Below, one piece after another: positions 25,177 through 33,982 of a DNA stretch of 64,000 nt. How positions within the stretch are numbered: the stretch's first letter is position 1; each line of letters begins with the position of its first letter. Origin of the DNA: Hahella sp018986435 (GTDB lineage: Bacteria; Pseudomonadota; Gammaproteobacteria; Pseudomonadales; Oleiphilaceae); assembly GCF_050749805.1 (NCBI RefSeq), contig NZ_CP192738.1:248001-312000 (forward strand). Direction: 5' to 3'. The notes beneath the pieces were generated by a model. The model did not search any database, was not told where the DNA came from, and was given only the letters and a program-made list of their open reading frames with translations. The position numbers and the translations under genes are program-made.

Positions 25177-26436
25177 TCAGTTGATGGCGTAGGAGCCGTA
25201 GCGCATGCGCTTCGCCAGAGTGACAGTGGCTTTTTCCGGGCTCATGCCGGGATCGTGCAGAAATTCATGCAACACGGCGTAGAACTCTTCCTGCACCCGC
25301 GCGGTAGTGGCCATGCCGTGGGCGATGCTGGGCAGTAGGCCGCCGCTTTTCTCCGCCGCCAGAAAATCCGCGCGGCTCAGGCGGGCGCAGTCGTCGAACT
25401 GATCCAGGCTGACGTCCATGCGCGCAGGGATGGAGCCTTTTTTCAGATTGAAAACATTCTGGAAGGTCTCGCTCATGATCGCGTCCGCCAGGTCCTGCTG
25501 GGCGGCTTGAGCGTCTGCGGATTTGAGCTGGAACATCACCAGCGTGTCGATGTTGTAGAGAAACTGGCTGGACGTGCCCGGCATGGGCGCGCAGACGAAA
25601 TCTTTACCGGCTTTCTGGCCCGCTTTTTCAAACTCGCCTTTGGCCCAGTCGCCCATGAACTGGAACGCGGCTTGACCATTGATGACCGCCTGGGTGGCGA
25701 CGTTCCAATCCTGGCTCTTCAAGTCGGTCTTGAAATAAGGCTGCAGGCGACGAAACTGCGCCAGCACTTTAGTCATGGTGTCGCTTTTGATAACGCCATA
25801 GTCGTTTTCTACAAAGGCCAGACGGTAGAACTCTTCGCCGCCCACCGCCAGCGCGACGGACTCAAACACGGTGGCGTCCTGCCAGGATTGATCGCCATGG
25901 GCGATGACCGGGTAGCCTTTGGCCTGAATTTTTTTCGCCGCAGCTTCGAATTCTTCCCAGGTGGTGGGAACGGCGACGCCGACATCATCGAGAATGCGCT
26001 TGTTGATCCACATCCAGTTGACCCGGTGCACGTTCACTGGCGTGGAGACGTAATGGCCGCGAAACTTCGCGACGTCTGCAATCACAGGGGGAAGCTTTTC
26101 ATCCCAGTGCTGCTTTTGCGCCAATTCATCCAGATTCTGCAGAAAACCCAATCTGGCCCAGCGTTCGATATCTGGGCCCTTGACCATGGCGGAAGCGGGC
26201 GGTTCGCCCTGGATCACGCGTTTTTTCAGTTCGGCGTTAGCGCTCTCGCCGCCGCCGCCCGGCACCACGAAGTCGCGCCAAGTATGTCCGCGTTTTTTCA
26301 CCAGATCCTTCAGCACGTCGATGGCGGCGGCTTCCCCCCCGGAGGTCCAGTAGTGCAGCACCTCGACTTCGCCGGCCGTTGCGGCCTGGCTTTGCCAGCA
26401 TAGCGCCAATGAGAGAAGGATCGTTTTCTTATTCAT
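25177..26436 (-). CDS. Sugar ABC transporter substrate-binding protein (family 1)
   Basis: The predicted 419-residue protein has a signal peptide (about 1-21, QAATA) and the fold of family 1 carbohydrate-binding proteins. The start of the mature domain, VEVLHYWTSGGEAAAIDVL, matches glucose/mannose-type binding proteins such as GtsA. It would deliver a mono- or oligosaccharide to an inner-membrane ABC permease. No permease or ATPase genes are in the vicinity, so it is an orphan here; the transporter must be encoded elsewhere. Its position next to pullulanase suggests alpha-glucan products as ligand (inference). Confidence 0.88.
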   Translation of the reverse strand: MNKKTILLSLALCWQSQAATAGEVEVLHYWTSGGEAAAIDVLKDLVKKRGHTWRDFVVPGGGGESANAELKKRVIQGEPPASAMVKGPDIERWARLGFLQNLDELAQKQHWDEKLPPVIADVAKFRGHYVSTPVNVHRVNWMWINKRILDDVGVAVPTTWEEFEAAAKKIQAKGYPVIAHGDQSWQDATVFESVALAVGGEEFYRLAFVENDYGVIKSDTMTKVLAQFRRLQPYFKTDLKSQDWNVATQAVINGQAAFQFMGDWAKGEFEKAGQKAGKDFVCAPMPGTSSQFLYNIDTLVMFQLKSADAQAAQQDLADAIMSETFQNVFNLKKGSIPARMDVSLDQFDDCARLSRADFLAAEKSGGLLPSIAHGMATTARVQEEFYAVLHEFLHDPGMSPEKATVTLAKRMRYGSYAIN

Positions 26437-26953
26437 GGGTTTTATCCTCGTGCGAACTTAAACTGCAGTTCAATAGAGCCACGCTGCTGATTTCCGAAAC
26501 GACGCCCAACGCCGCAGCCTTTCGGCCCGGCCTCTTAATCGTTTAACGTGCAACGCCCGCACTGCGGCGAGCCCTGGCGCTTTTCCCCGCCTGCCTCCCT
26601 GCATCCCGGACAAACTGCAAGTGCAATTCGGGCCGGCGTCCGTACCCGCCGCCGACGCTCCAACAGGAAAAGAGTCGGTCCGGCCAGGTTTGCGCGCTTT
26701 GTGCGGCTACCTCCCCACGCTAAAGGGGAAACGGGGAAAAGACTTACGGCTTTTGGGGAATTTCATTCGGGAAAGTAATCTGCAGGCAGTCCATGAACTG
26801 TCCATACTGTAAAACGCCGGTCATGTGCGGCGACTCTCTCCATCAGGCGGCAAAGGTAATGAAAAGCGGCGGCAATGCAATCGGAAAATGCGGCCGGGCC
26901 GCCTGAATGTGACAGACAGCCCGGTTTTCTGTTTTTTCTTACAGGGTAGGGAG
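26437..26953. other. Non-coding gap with one candidate small gene
   Basis: Between the sugar-binding protein gene and the isochorismatase-like gene, 517 bases contain no clear gene. A promoter for the sugar-binding gene should lie near its 26436 end. A short zinc-ribbon-like reading frame at 26793-26906 is listed separately. Other frames are proline- and arginine-rich and look like chance. Confidence 0.5.
26793..26906 (+). CDS. Possible 37-residue zinc-ribbon-like small protein
   Basis: The short frame starts MNCPYCKTPVMCGD and has a further cysteine in the tail IGKCGRAA. The CPYC knuckle is typical of zinc ribbons, and nothing is coded on the opposite strand here, so it is not a shadow. There is only a weak purine-rich site (GGCAG) before the ATG. 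It may be a real small protein, a remnant of a larger one, or chance. Confidence 0.3.
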   Translation: MNCPYCKTPVMCGDSLHQAAKVMKSGGNAIGKCGRAA

Positions 26954-27541
26954 TTAGATCAGGTTGTGTTGTTGCAGAAAGCTATCCGCTGTCGTGACCT
27001 CGGCGAAGAAACCGATAACGCTGGCGAGCATGGCCTTTTGCACATGCTCCGCCGGAACGCTTTCTCCGTCGAGAATAAGGTCGCGGGTGGCGGTGGCGTC
27101 GCCGATCAGGGTGACGCCGTAGCCATGCTCCGCTGCGGCGCGCACCGTGGTGTTGACGCACATGTGAGTCATCATGCCGACGATCACCAGATGCTTGACG
27201 CCCTGCTTCTCCAAGAGTTGATCCAGTTCAGTGCGAAGGAAGCTGCTGGGGTAGTTTTTCACGACGACGGTTTCATCCGCTTCTGGCGTGACGGAGGCGT
27301 GAATCTTTTGTCCTTCGGTGCCGGGAAGAAAAAAGCCGCGGTCGCCAACCATTTCATGCTGGACGTGGATCACCGGCAAGCCGGCGCGGCGGAATCCGCG
27401 CAACACGCTGGCGGCTTTCGCTGCGGCCTGTTCGGATTGATGCAGCTCCATGGCGCCGCCAGGGAAGTAGTCGTTCTGGATGTCGATCAAAAGCAATGCC
27501 GTATTGGGTAGGCTAGTCGCGGGCAGGTTGGTCGCAGTCAT
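26954..27541 (-). CDS. Isochorismatase-family cysteine hydrolase
   Basis: The predicted 195-residue protein belongs to the isochorismatase-like cysteine hydrolases (nicotinamidase, N-carbamoylsarcosine amidase and relatives). The catalytic triad is visible as Asp20 in LLLIDIQND, Lys95 in VVVKNYPSSF and Cys128 in GMMTHMCVNTT, with a conserved non-Pro cis bond context before the cysteine. The substrate is not predictable from sequence; the family hydrolyses amides, including nicotinamide. It is divergent from a GlxA-type regulator gene, an arrangement often seen when the regulator controls the hydrolase. Confidence 0.88.
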   Translation of the reverse strand: MTATNLPATSLPNTALLLIDIQNDYFPGGAMELHQSEQAAAKAASVLRGFRRAGLPVIHVQHEMVGDRGFFLPGTEGQKIHASVTPEADETVVVKNYPSSFLRTELDQLLEKQGVKHLVIVGMMTHMCVNTTVRAAAEHGYGVTLIGDATATRDLILDGESVPAEHVQKAMLASVIGFFAEVTTADSFLQQHNLI

Positions 27542-27684
27542 ATTCGTCTCCTTTCATCTTCATTTAGGGTTCAGGTAGCCTGCGCCGCCGCATTGCTGAT
27601 GGGGATTCGGCTGGCTGATCAGGTTGAGGACTATCTTAGGGACTGGGCGCGAGGTATGCTGATGTCGTAAACGACAAATGCGGG

Positions 27685-28686
27685 GTGGATTACGACATGG
27701 TGCAAACCCAATCAGGCATCAAACGTTACGAGGTGGGCGTGCTGCTTTATCCCACTTCCATGCAGTCGGCGGTGTTTGGACTGAAAGACTTGTTATCCGT
27801 GGCGGAAGAATATCGACGTCAGGCGGCGTCGCCGCATTGGCCCGAGTTGCAGATCAGTTTCTGGCGCACGGGAGAAGACGCCAGCCAGCCGGGGTTGGCC
27901 TCCCGTCCTTTACATGAGGCGCTGCAGACGGCGCCGGATGTGTTGATCGTACCGCCCTGTTTTGACGCCCTGGCGGTGGACTGGCGCCAACCGGCGCTGA
28001 CAACCGGATTGCAGGCGTTGCATGAGCAGGGAACCATCATGACCTCCGCCTGCGCAGGCAGCTTCGCGCTGGCGGGGGCCGGTTTACTGGATGGCCGCAA
28101 AGCCACCACCCACTGGCGGCTGGCGAAGGATTTTCAGGCCATGTTTCCGTTGGTGGAGCTGGTGGAGGATGAGCTGCTGGTGGATCAGGGCGACATCGTC
28201 ACCGCGGGCGGCGTCAGCGCCTGGATGGATTTGGGCCTGCGCATGATTCAACGGGTGACGTCCGCCTCTCTGACCATGAATCTGGGCAAGTTCTTCCTGG
28301 TGGATACCGGCCCTCGCCGCCAGCAGTATTATCAATTGTTCGCCCCGGACTTCTCTCACGGCGATGGCGCGGTGCGCAAATTACAGTTGTGGCTGCAGGA
28401 GCATATGGCGGAGGAGGTCGCCCTCGAAGACATGGCCGCCGTGGCCCGCGTCGGCGAGCGCACTCTGCAGCGCCGTTTTCGCAAAGCCCTGGGGATGTCG
28501 CCGCTGCAGTACGTGCAGCAACTTCGCATCCAGCGCGCCAGAGAACTGCTGGAGACCAGCGTAACCCCCGTGGAGCGCATCATCTGGGATGTCGGCTATG
28601 AAGACCCCAGCTCCTTTCGCAAGCTTTTCAAACTCGCCACCGGCCTGACCATGACGGAATACCGCGCGCGCTTCCAACCTGCCTGA
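27685..28686 (+). CDS. GlxA-type transcriptional regulator (DJ-1/PfpI plus AraC domains)
   Basis: The predicted 333-residue protein has an N-terminal DJ-1/PfpI-like domain (about 10-200) with the cysteine elbow SACAGSFALAGAGLL, and a C-terminal AraC DNA-binding domain (about 235-333) with two helix-turn-helix units (LEDMAAVARVGERTLQRRF and IIWDVGYEDPSSFRKLF). Such regulators usually respond to a small amine or amino-acid-derived signal. GTG 27685 opens the frame; ATG 27697 is an alternative. The divergent position next to the isochorismatase-like gene makes that gene its likely target (inference). Confidence 0.88.
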   Translation: MDYDMVQTQSGIKRYEVGVLLYPTSMQSAVFGLKDLLSVAEEYRRQAASPHWPELQISFWRTGEDASQPGLASRPLHEALQTAPDVLIVPPCFDALAVDWRQPALTTGLQALHEQGTIMTSACAGSFALAGAGLLDGRKATTHWRLAKDFQAMFPLVELVEDELLVDQGDIVTAGGVSAWMDLGLRMIQRVTSASLTMNLGKFFLVDTGPRRQQYYQLFAPDFSHGDGAVRKLQLWLQEHMAEEVALEDMAAVARVGERTLQRRFRKALGMSPLQYVQQLRIQRARELLETSVTPVERIIWDVGYEDPSSFRKLFKLATGLTMTEYRARFQPA

Positions 28687-28695
28687 TTAAAGTCA

Positions 28696-28759
28696 GTTGC
28701 TATAGTTGTATTTTGAAAAACAGTTTTGCCTTGCAAAACGTTTGAGAAATACAAGCAAC
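28696..28759 (+). promoter_or_regulatory. Three-part leader hairpin before the chemoreceptor gene
   Basis: Nested pairs GTTGC/GCAAC (28696-28700 with 28755-28759), TTGTATTT/AAATACAA (28706-28713 with 28747-28754) and GTTTTG/CAAAAC (28723-28728 with 28734-28739) form one long imperfect stem with a small loop. It fills most of the 86-base gap between the regulator stop and the chemoreceptor start and ends 13 bases before the ATG. No T-run follows, so a classical terminator is not obvious; a leader structure or a dyadic binding site is also possible. Confidence 0.5.
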
Positions 28760-28772
28760 CGAAGGTGCGACT

Positions 28773-30329
28773 ATGCGAAAGAACCTTCCTGTCACAATGA
28801 AAGAAATCAAATTCACGCCGGAGCAAAAGCTGGTGTCCGCCACGGATCTGAAAGGCGTCATCACCCATTGCAACGATGTGTTTGTGACGATCAGCGGATA
28901 CACCAGAGAAGAGTTGATCGGCAAGCCCCATAACCTGATCCGTCACCCGGATATGCCGCCTGCGGCGTTCAAGGTCATGTGGGAGTGTCTGCAAGCGGGA
29001 AAGCCCTGGATGGGGCTGGTGAAAAACCGGGCCAAGAGCGGTGATTATTACTGGGTGAACGCCTACGTCACCCCGGTGACCGAGAATAACCGGGTGGTCG
29101 GCTATGAGTCGGTGCGCACCTGTCCCGCCCGCAAGGATGTTGAACGTGCGGAAGCCTTGTATCGCAAGATCAATCAAGGAGGCAAAGCGCGGGGGTGGCG
29201 TCCGCCGCCGTTGGAGTACGTGGCGCCTGTGGCCGCGACCCTGGCGTATCTGATCGCCTGGATAATGGGCGCCGTGTCCGGCTGGGCGGGACCGGCGTTG
29301 CTGGCGGTGATGTTGCTCTGCGCCGGCATGGCCGCCTACCGACGCAAACATCTGGTCGCTACGCTGCAAAAACTGCTGGAGCGCTCATTCAGTCATCCCC
29401 TGGCGGTGCTTTCCTATACCGACGGCGACCCGGAAGAGGGCGCGCTGGCGGTGGCCATCATGAGTTTGAAAGCGCGTCTGGACGCGGTATTGACCCGTAT
29501 CGAGGCGGAGTCCGCCCGGATGTTCGAACGCTCGGGAGAGGGGCTGCATAGGGCGGAAATGGCCAGAGAGCGTCTGCGCGACCAACAACGGGAAACCCAG
29601 GAAGTGGCGGCGGCCATGCAGCAAATGACCAGTGCGATCAGCTCCGTTTCAGAGCATGTGCAGGAAACCGCGGACAAAGCGGAAGAGTCTTCCGAGCTGG
29701 CCAAAAATGGCCGTGAAGTGGCGGTGGGAACGCGTCGGGCGATCGAAGAATTACACGGCGTCGTGGAGGAAATCGGCGGTTCGGTGCTGGAGCTGGCGTC
29801 GCAGTCGAAACAGATCGCCCAGGTGGCGCAGATGATCAATCAGGTGGCGGAGCAGACCAATCTCCTGGCCTTGAATGCGGCCATTGAAGCGGCGCGGGCG
29901 GGAGAGCAGGGACGCGGATTTTCTGTGGTGGCCGACGAAGTGCGGCATCTGGCCCAGCGTACGCAGGAATCGACCAAAGAAATCCATCAGATTATTGAAA
30001 CGCTCACGGCATTGGCGCAGCGTTCCGTCGCGGTGGCGGAGAGGGGCAAGGCCAGCGCGGGCTCAGGTCTGGAGAAGATGATCGAAGCGGAAACCATGTT
30101 GAGCGGCATCGCCGACGCCGTCAGCGCTATCGCCGGCATGGCGATCCAAATGGCGGCGACGGCGGAGCAGCAGGCGCAGGCGGCGGAGGAGGTTAACCGC
30201 CAAGTGGTGAACATCTCCGACTTGGCGGAGGCGAGCTCCACCGCTGCGGGAGAATCCACCGCCAGCATTGAGCAACTGCGGGGCGTGGCCGCTAATTTGT
30301 ATGAACTGGTGACCCGTTTTAAGAACTAG
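28773..30329 (+). CDS. Aer-like methyl-accepting chemotaxis protein with PAS domain
   Basis: The predicted 518-residue protein has the layout of aerotaxis receptors. A cytoplasmic PAS domain (about 15-120) carries the Aer-type segment KPWMGLVKNRAKSGDYYW. A hydrophobic hairpin of two membrane segments (about 148-190) follows, then a signalling domain with the highly conserved tip NQVAEQTNLLALNAAIEAA. In Aer the PAS domain binds FAD and senses redox or oxygen through the electron-transport state; the ligand here is inferred. There is no periplasmic sensing domain. AGGTG lies before ATG 28773. The stop overlaps that of the convergent HDOD-GAF gene by 11 bases. Confidence 0.9.
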   Translation: MRKNLPVTMKEIKFTPEQKLVSATDLKGVITHCNDVFVTISGYTREELIGKPHNLIRHPDMPPAAFKVMWECLQAGKPWMGLVKNRAKSGDYYWVNAYVTPVTENNRVVGYESVRTCPARKDVERAEALYRKINQGGKARGWRPPPLEYVAPVAATLAYLIAWIMGAVSGWAGPALLAVMLLCAGMAAYRRKHLVATLQKLLERSFSHPLAVLSYTDGDPEEGALAVAIMSLKARLDAVLTRIEAESARMFERSGEGLHRAEMARERLRDQQRETQEVAAAMQQMTSAISSVSEHVQETADKAEESSELAKNGREVAVGTRRAIEELHGVVEEIGGSVLELASQSKQIAQVAQMINQVAEQTNLLALNAAIEAARAGEQGRGFSVVADEVRHLAQRTQESTKEIHQIIETLTALAQRSVAVAERGKASAGSGLEKMIEAETMLSGIADAVSAIAGMAIQMAATAEQQAQAAEEVNRQVVNISDLAEASSTAAGESTASIEQLRGVAANLYELVTRFKN

Positions 30330-31743
30330 GGTTTTGCGTCTGCTCGGTTAACTGCAACAAGCCAAGCTGGGCCTGCTGGGTGAAGTGGCAGAAGGAAAAA
30401 AACTGCTCCGGGGACGGACGCGTGCGACAGTCTGCGTTATCGGCGTAAATCAGTCCGACAATGCGCGGACCTACGCGCAGCGGGGTGAACATGCTCGGCG
30501 TGCGACCGATCAGGCGGTCGAAATCCGGTCCCCGCAGAATCCGCCAGGCGGGATCGTCCGCATTGGTGAAACAGCCGCTTTGCAGCGCTTTCGCCATGGC
30601 GGCGAGCAGGCTGTCGGACTCCAGATTGACGCAGAAGTTTTCTTTCCAGTGATCGGTATGTGGTCCCAGCACCTTCTTCGGAACCAGTTGTTTCTGGCTG
30701 CGATCAGTCATCAGCAGCGCCACGCGGGTCAGGCCGACGGCGCGATGCAGGCCTTCCACCACCGTCATCAGTATCAAGTTGATGTCGGGCTTTTCCGTCA
30801 GCATCACCGACAGGTCGCGCAGAATCTGCAACTGCAACGTTGGGTCCGCAGGTTGCGGCGGCGTCTGCTCGCCGGCGTAGCGGGCGTTATGACCGGGGAT
30901 ATGATTGACGATCTGTTTCATGCCGATGGCTGCGGCGATTTTGGCCGCCTCCTGAGCATTGGTTTTCAGGCGCTGCTCCAGGTTGTCCGGCTGCTCGTTC
31001 AGTTGCGAGGCGACATGGTTGATGGACTGCCGCAATGTGGGGGAATTCCAGCCCTGTTCGGCCTCTTCCACCAGTCCAACGATACTGCGGATCAGCGTCA
31101 CCATCTGGTTGTCCGCTTTGTTGCCACTGACCACCGCCTGCAGCAGCGGTCCCAGTTTCCAGCAGTCCACCAGACCGCGGGTGATAGCGGGGAAGGTGGC
31201 GCCGAGAACCTGTTTCTGGGCGGTGACCGGCTCTTCCCGCACCAGCAGTTCGTCAAGGGCGTCCGCCTGCGGCGTGCGGCAGGACCAGAACGCCAGTTCG
31301 CCGATATTGCTGAGCAACGCGGCGATAAAAATCTCTTCACTGCGCGAGGGCGTAAATTTGCCCAGCAGACGCTTGGCCTGCACTGCCGCATGCAGCGCGC
31401 GGGCCAGACTTTTCTGCAAATGGATGCGCGGCGATTTGCTTAACAGCGCGTCAATCACCAGGGATGACACGGCGATTGAGCGAACGGTTTCGAATCCCAG
31501 CAGCATAATGGAGCGACTGATGGTGCTGACCGGCTGACAGGATGGATTATAAAAGGCGGTGTTGGACTGACGAATGACTTGCGAAGTCAGGTCGGCGTCT
31601 TTCAAAACGACGTCCGCCAGCTGCTGTACGGAACAGTCGCCGGTAGCGGTGAGCTCGTTGATTTCCCGCATGGTTTCAGAAAGTACGGGCAATTCGACTC
31701 GGCTCAGAAAGTCGACCCAGGCTTGGCAATTCTTGGCGATCAT
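30319..31743 (-). CDS. HDOD and GAF domain signalling protein
   Basis: The predicted 474-residue protein begins with an HDOD domain (about 15-215; segments SVQQLADVVLKDADLTSQVI and ISRSIMLLGFETVRS), followed by a helical stretch and a GAF-like domain (about 300-465; DLSVMLTEKPDINLILMTVVE and PLRVGPRIVGLIYADN). HDOD proteins are non-catalytic relatives of HD hydrolases that often act in biofilm, motility and virulence regulation. It has no membrane segments. The start ATG 31743 is preceded by a GGGGGA-type site. Convergent overlap with the chemoreceptor gene suggests tight packing rather than shared function. Confidence 0.82.
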   Translation of the reverse strand: MIAKNCQAWVDFLSRVELPVLSETMREINELTATGDCSVQQLADVVLKDADLTSQVIRQSNTAFYNPSCQPVSTISRSIMLLGFETVRSIAVSSLVIDALLSKSPRIHLQKSLARALHAAVQAKRLLGKFTPSRSEEIFIAALLSNIGELAFWSCRTPQADALDELLVREEPVTAQKQVLGATFPAITRGLVDCWKLGPLLQAVVSGNKADNQMVTLIRSIVGLVEEAEQGWNSPTLRQSINHVASQLNEQPDNLEQRLKTNAQEAAKIAAAIGMKQIVNHIPGHNARYAGEQTPPQPADPTLQLQILRDLSVMLTEKPDINLILMTVVEGLHRAVGLTRVALLMTDRSQKQLVPKKVLGPHTDHWKENFCVNLESDSLLAAMAKALQSGCFTNADDPAWRILRGPDFDRLIGRTPSMFTPLRVGPRIVGLIYADNADCRTRPSPEQFFSFCHFTQQAQLGLLQLTEQTQNPSS

Positions 31744-31859
31744 TAAAGGTCCCCCCTGTCGCTCAGTATGACCGGCGCAACAGGGGAATTCCGTAACGGT
31801 TTTGCAACCGGACTTGTACGGAAGGTGAGAACTCTGTGCAGATTTGCGTTTAAAAGTGA

Positions 31860-32762
31860 CTAAATGTTGCGCAATTCCGCCAGCATTTCATCCATGAACG
31901 GGGTCTTATAGCCAAGTCCCCTGGCGCGGCGGCTGTCCAGACTGACGTCGCGGGGGCGCTTGGCCGGCATGATGACATCCCTTTGTTTTTGTTCCTGAAC
32001 CAGGTCTTCATCAAGTTCGAACGTGCGCGCCAGCGCCTTGAGAAAGTGATGACGGGAGACAGTTTCAATACCGCCCAGATGCAGAGTCAGGCCCTGTTGC
32101 ATCTGGAAAAAGCGCACGATGCCCTGGGCGGCGGTGGCGTAATCCACGGCGGAGCGATATTCGTCGACAAAGCCGGTGAGTGCGTCGCCCTGACGCAGGC
32201 GCTCCAGCCATTGCGTCACGCCGCTAGGCTTGAGCAGACCCAGCCCGAACATCCAGGGCAGGCGCACAATGGTGGCGAGGGGATGGCGTTCGCGGATCGA
32301 CTCTTCCGCCAACACCTTGTGCTCGCCATAGCGATTGATGGGGCTCACCGGATCGCTTTCCCGGTATACGCCCTGGCGGCCATCGAACACCAGATCGGTG
32401 GAGGTGAACAGCAGCGGTATATTTCTCTCCGCGCATAAGGCGGCGAGCAGACGCGTCGCTTCCACGTTCACCTGCAGAGAGCGTTCCGGTTGCTGCTGGC
32501 AGGTATTGGGATCGGACAAGGCGGCGGCGTGGATCACGGCGTCCGGCGTCAGATTGCGGAACATGGCCTGCGTCAGCTCTGCGTCACACAGATCCTGGCG
32601 CACTCGAAACGGCGCCAAGTCCTCCGGCAATGTCAAATGATGGCTCTGCGCGAGCACTTCGTAATCCTGATTCAGCGCCCGGCAGATATGCGCGCCTAAA
32701 AAGCCGCTGGCGCCGGTGACCAGCACTCTGGGTTTTTTGGCTTCGTTGGAAAAAAGTTGCAT
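31860..32762 (-). CDS. RmlD-like NAD(P)-dependent sugar-nucleotide reductase
   Basis: The predicted 300-residue protein is an extended short-chain dehydrogenase of the dTDP-4-dehydrorhamnose reductase group. The nucleotide-binding motif GASGFLG (17-23) and the catalytic YxxxK pair (Tyr145, Lys149 in NRYGEHKV) are intact, with the STDLVFDG segment typical of RmlD. No rmlA, rmlB or rmlC genes are nearby, so its substrate is uncertain; RmlD-like proteins also act as methionine adenosyltransferase partners or in lipid-sugar pathways. It lies 48 bases short of nothing known and is divergent from a DMT transporter gene. Confidence 0.8.
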   Translation of the reverse strand: MQLFSNEAKKPRVLVTGASGFLGAHICRALNQDYEVLAQSHHLTLPEDLAPFRVRQDLCDAELTQAMFRNLTPDAVIHAAALSDPNTCQQQPERSLQVNVEATRLLAALCAERNIPLLFTSTDLVFDGRQGVYRESDPVSPINRYGEHKVLAEESIRERHPLATIVRLPWMFGLGLLKPSGVTQWLERLRQGDALTGFVDEYRSAVDYATAAQGIVRFFQMQQGLTLHLGGIETVSRHHFLKALARTFELDEDLVQEQKQRDVIMPAKRPRDVSLDSRRARGLGYKTPFMDEMLAELRNI

Positions 32763-32893
32763 GGAAGTCCCTTGTTTTTTGGCCTGAGCCTGTTAACGGC
32801 AAGTCTGCCATTTAAGGCGGTTGTGATACAATCGGCGGTTTGTTTGCGGCCTTTGGACTTTTATATTTTCCCTGGGGATTATGGAGGTAGTTG

Positions 32894-33820
32894 ATGAGAG
32901 TCGGCGCGTATCGTTCGGAAGCGATGTTGATTGTCGCGGCGGCGATTTGGGGATTCGCCTTTGTCGCCCAGGTGGCGGGCATGGAGCACGTAGGCCCCTT
33001 TACTTTCAACGCCGCCCGCTTTGTGCTCGGCGGTCTGTCACTGATTCCTCTGCTCATTATATTGCCGCGTTTGCAGCGGGTGGCTCCGGCCAAACCCAAG
33101 GCCAAAGGTCTGTTGCTGGGAAGCTGTCTGGCGGGCTTCTTTCTGTTCGCCGGCGCCTCGCTGCAACAGGTGGGGCTGCAGTACACCACCGCCGGTAAGG
33201 CGGGTTTCATAACCGGGTTGTATATCATTCTGGTGCCACTGATCGCGTTATGCTGGGGACAGCGCGCCGAGGCCAAAATATGGTTTGGCGCCGTGCTGTG
33301 CGTCATTGGCCTGTTCTACCTCAGCGTGCGCGAAGACTTTACCGTCTCCTATGGCGACTCCCTGCAACTGATCGGCGCCGGTTTCTGGGCGGGACATGTA
33401 TTGATGATCGGATGGCTGTCTCCCCGTTTTAACCCTTTGCATATTTCCATCGTGCAGTTTCTGGTCTGCGGCCTGGTGAGCTGGGCCGTGGCGTTCGCCA
33501 TTGAAACGCCCACCTGGAGCGGGCTGTGGGGCGCGTCCTGGTCAATCGCCTATGCGGGCTTCATGTCCGTGGGAATCGCCTATACTTTGCAAGTGATCGG
33601 CCAGCAGCATGCGCCGGCGACGCGGGTCGCCATCATCATCAGTCTGGAGACGGTTTTCGCGGTGCTGGGAGGGTGGCTGATGCTGCAGGAAGTCCTGGAC
33701 GAAAAAGCCATTTACGGATGTGGTCTTATGCTGGCCGGCATGATAGTTTCGCAGCTGAATTTCAACCGTGGCCGCAACCGTGAGAGAGAGTTGCTGGATT
33801 CAGGCGCGGCAGGCTCCTGA
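32894..33820 (+). CDS. DMT-superfamily transporter (EamA)
   Basis: The predicted 308-residue protein has ten membrane helices arranged as two EamA repeats (first about 10-140, second about 150-285), with the family-like segment QYTTAGKAGFITGLYIILVP. EamA proteins export amino acids or other small metabolites by proton antiport; the substrate is unknown. ATG 32894 is used because GGAGG lies at 32883-32887. It is divergent from the RmlD-like gene; downstream are 21-bp tandem repeats before the RDD operon. Confidence 0.88.
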   Translation: MRVGAYRSEAMLIVAAAIWGFAFVAQVAGMEHVGPFTFNAARFVLGGLSLIPLLIILPRLQRVAPAKPKAKGLLLGSCLAGFFLFAGASLQQVGLQYTTAGKAGFITGLYIILVPLIALCWGQRAEAKIWFGAVLCVIGLFYLSVREDFTVSYGDSLQLIGAGFWAGHVLMIGWLSPRFNPLHISIVQFLVCGLVSWAVAFAIETPTWSGLWGASWSIAYAGFMSVGIAYTLQVIGQQHAPATRVAIIISLETVFAVLGGWLMLQEVLDEKAIYGCGLMLAGMIVSQLNFNRGRNRERELLDSGAAGS

Positions 33821-33850
33821 GCAGGCCATTCGCACCGAGCACAACGCCTG

Positions 33851-33913
33851 GAAACGCCTGTTGGACTGCGCGAGACGCCCTTTGGGCTGTGCGAAACGCC
33901 CATTGGGCTATGC
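33851..33913. repeat. Three tandem 21-bp repeats
   Basis: Three consecutive 21-base units occupy 33851-33871, 33872-33892 and 33893-33913. The second and third differ at only 4 of 21 positions; the first is more diverged. Units two and three contain the small dyads GCCCTTTGGGC and GCCCATTGGGC. They lie between the DMT transporter stop and the RDD operon start and could act as binding sites, a weak terminator, or a neutral minisatellite. Confidence 0.7.
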
Positions 33914-33982
33914 AAGTCCGCCAACTACTGTAAAATACGGGGCCCTTTTTGATGTACTCCTTAGTAAGGTGATTAAGCCGGG

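Noticed and set aside
30385..31443. A 352-codon open frame on the plus strand
   Set aside because: It lies opposite the HDOD-GAF gene and is rich in His, Gln and Arg, as expected for an antisense shadow in GC-rich DNA.
33851..33913. CRISPR-like array
   Set aside because: The units are contiguous tandem repeats with no spacers, and no cas genes are present.
33712..33924. A minus-strand frame encoding heptad-like repeats SPMGVSH/SPKGVSR/SPTGVSR
   Set aside because: The repeats come from the 21-bp DNA tandem array, not from a supported gene; there is no ribosome binding site and it overlaps the DMT transporter end.
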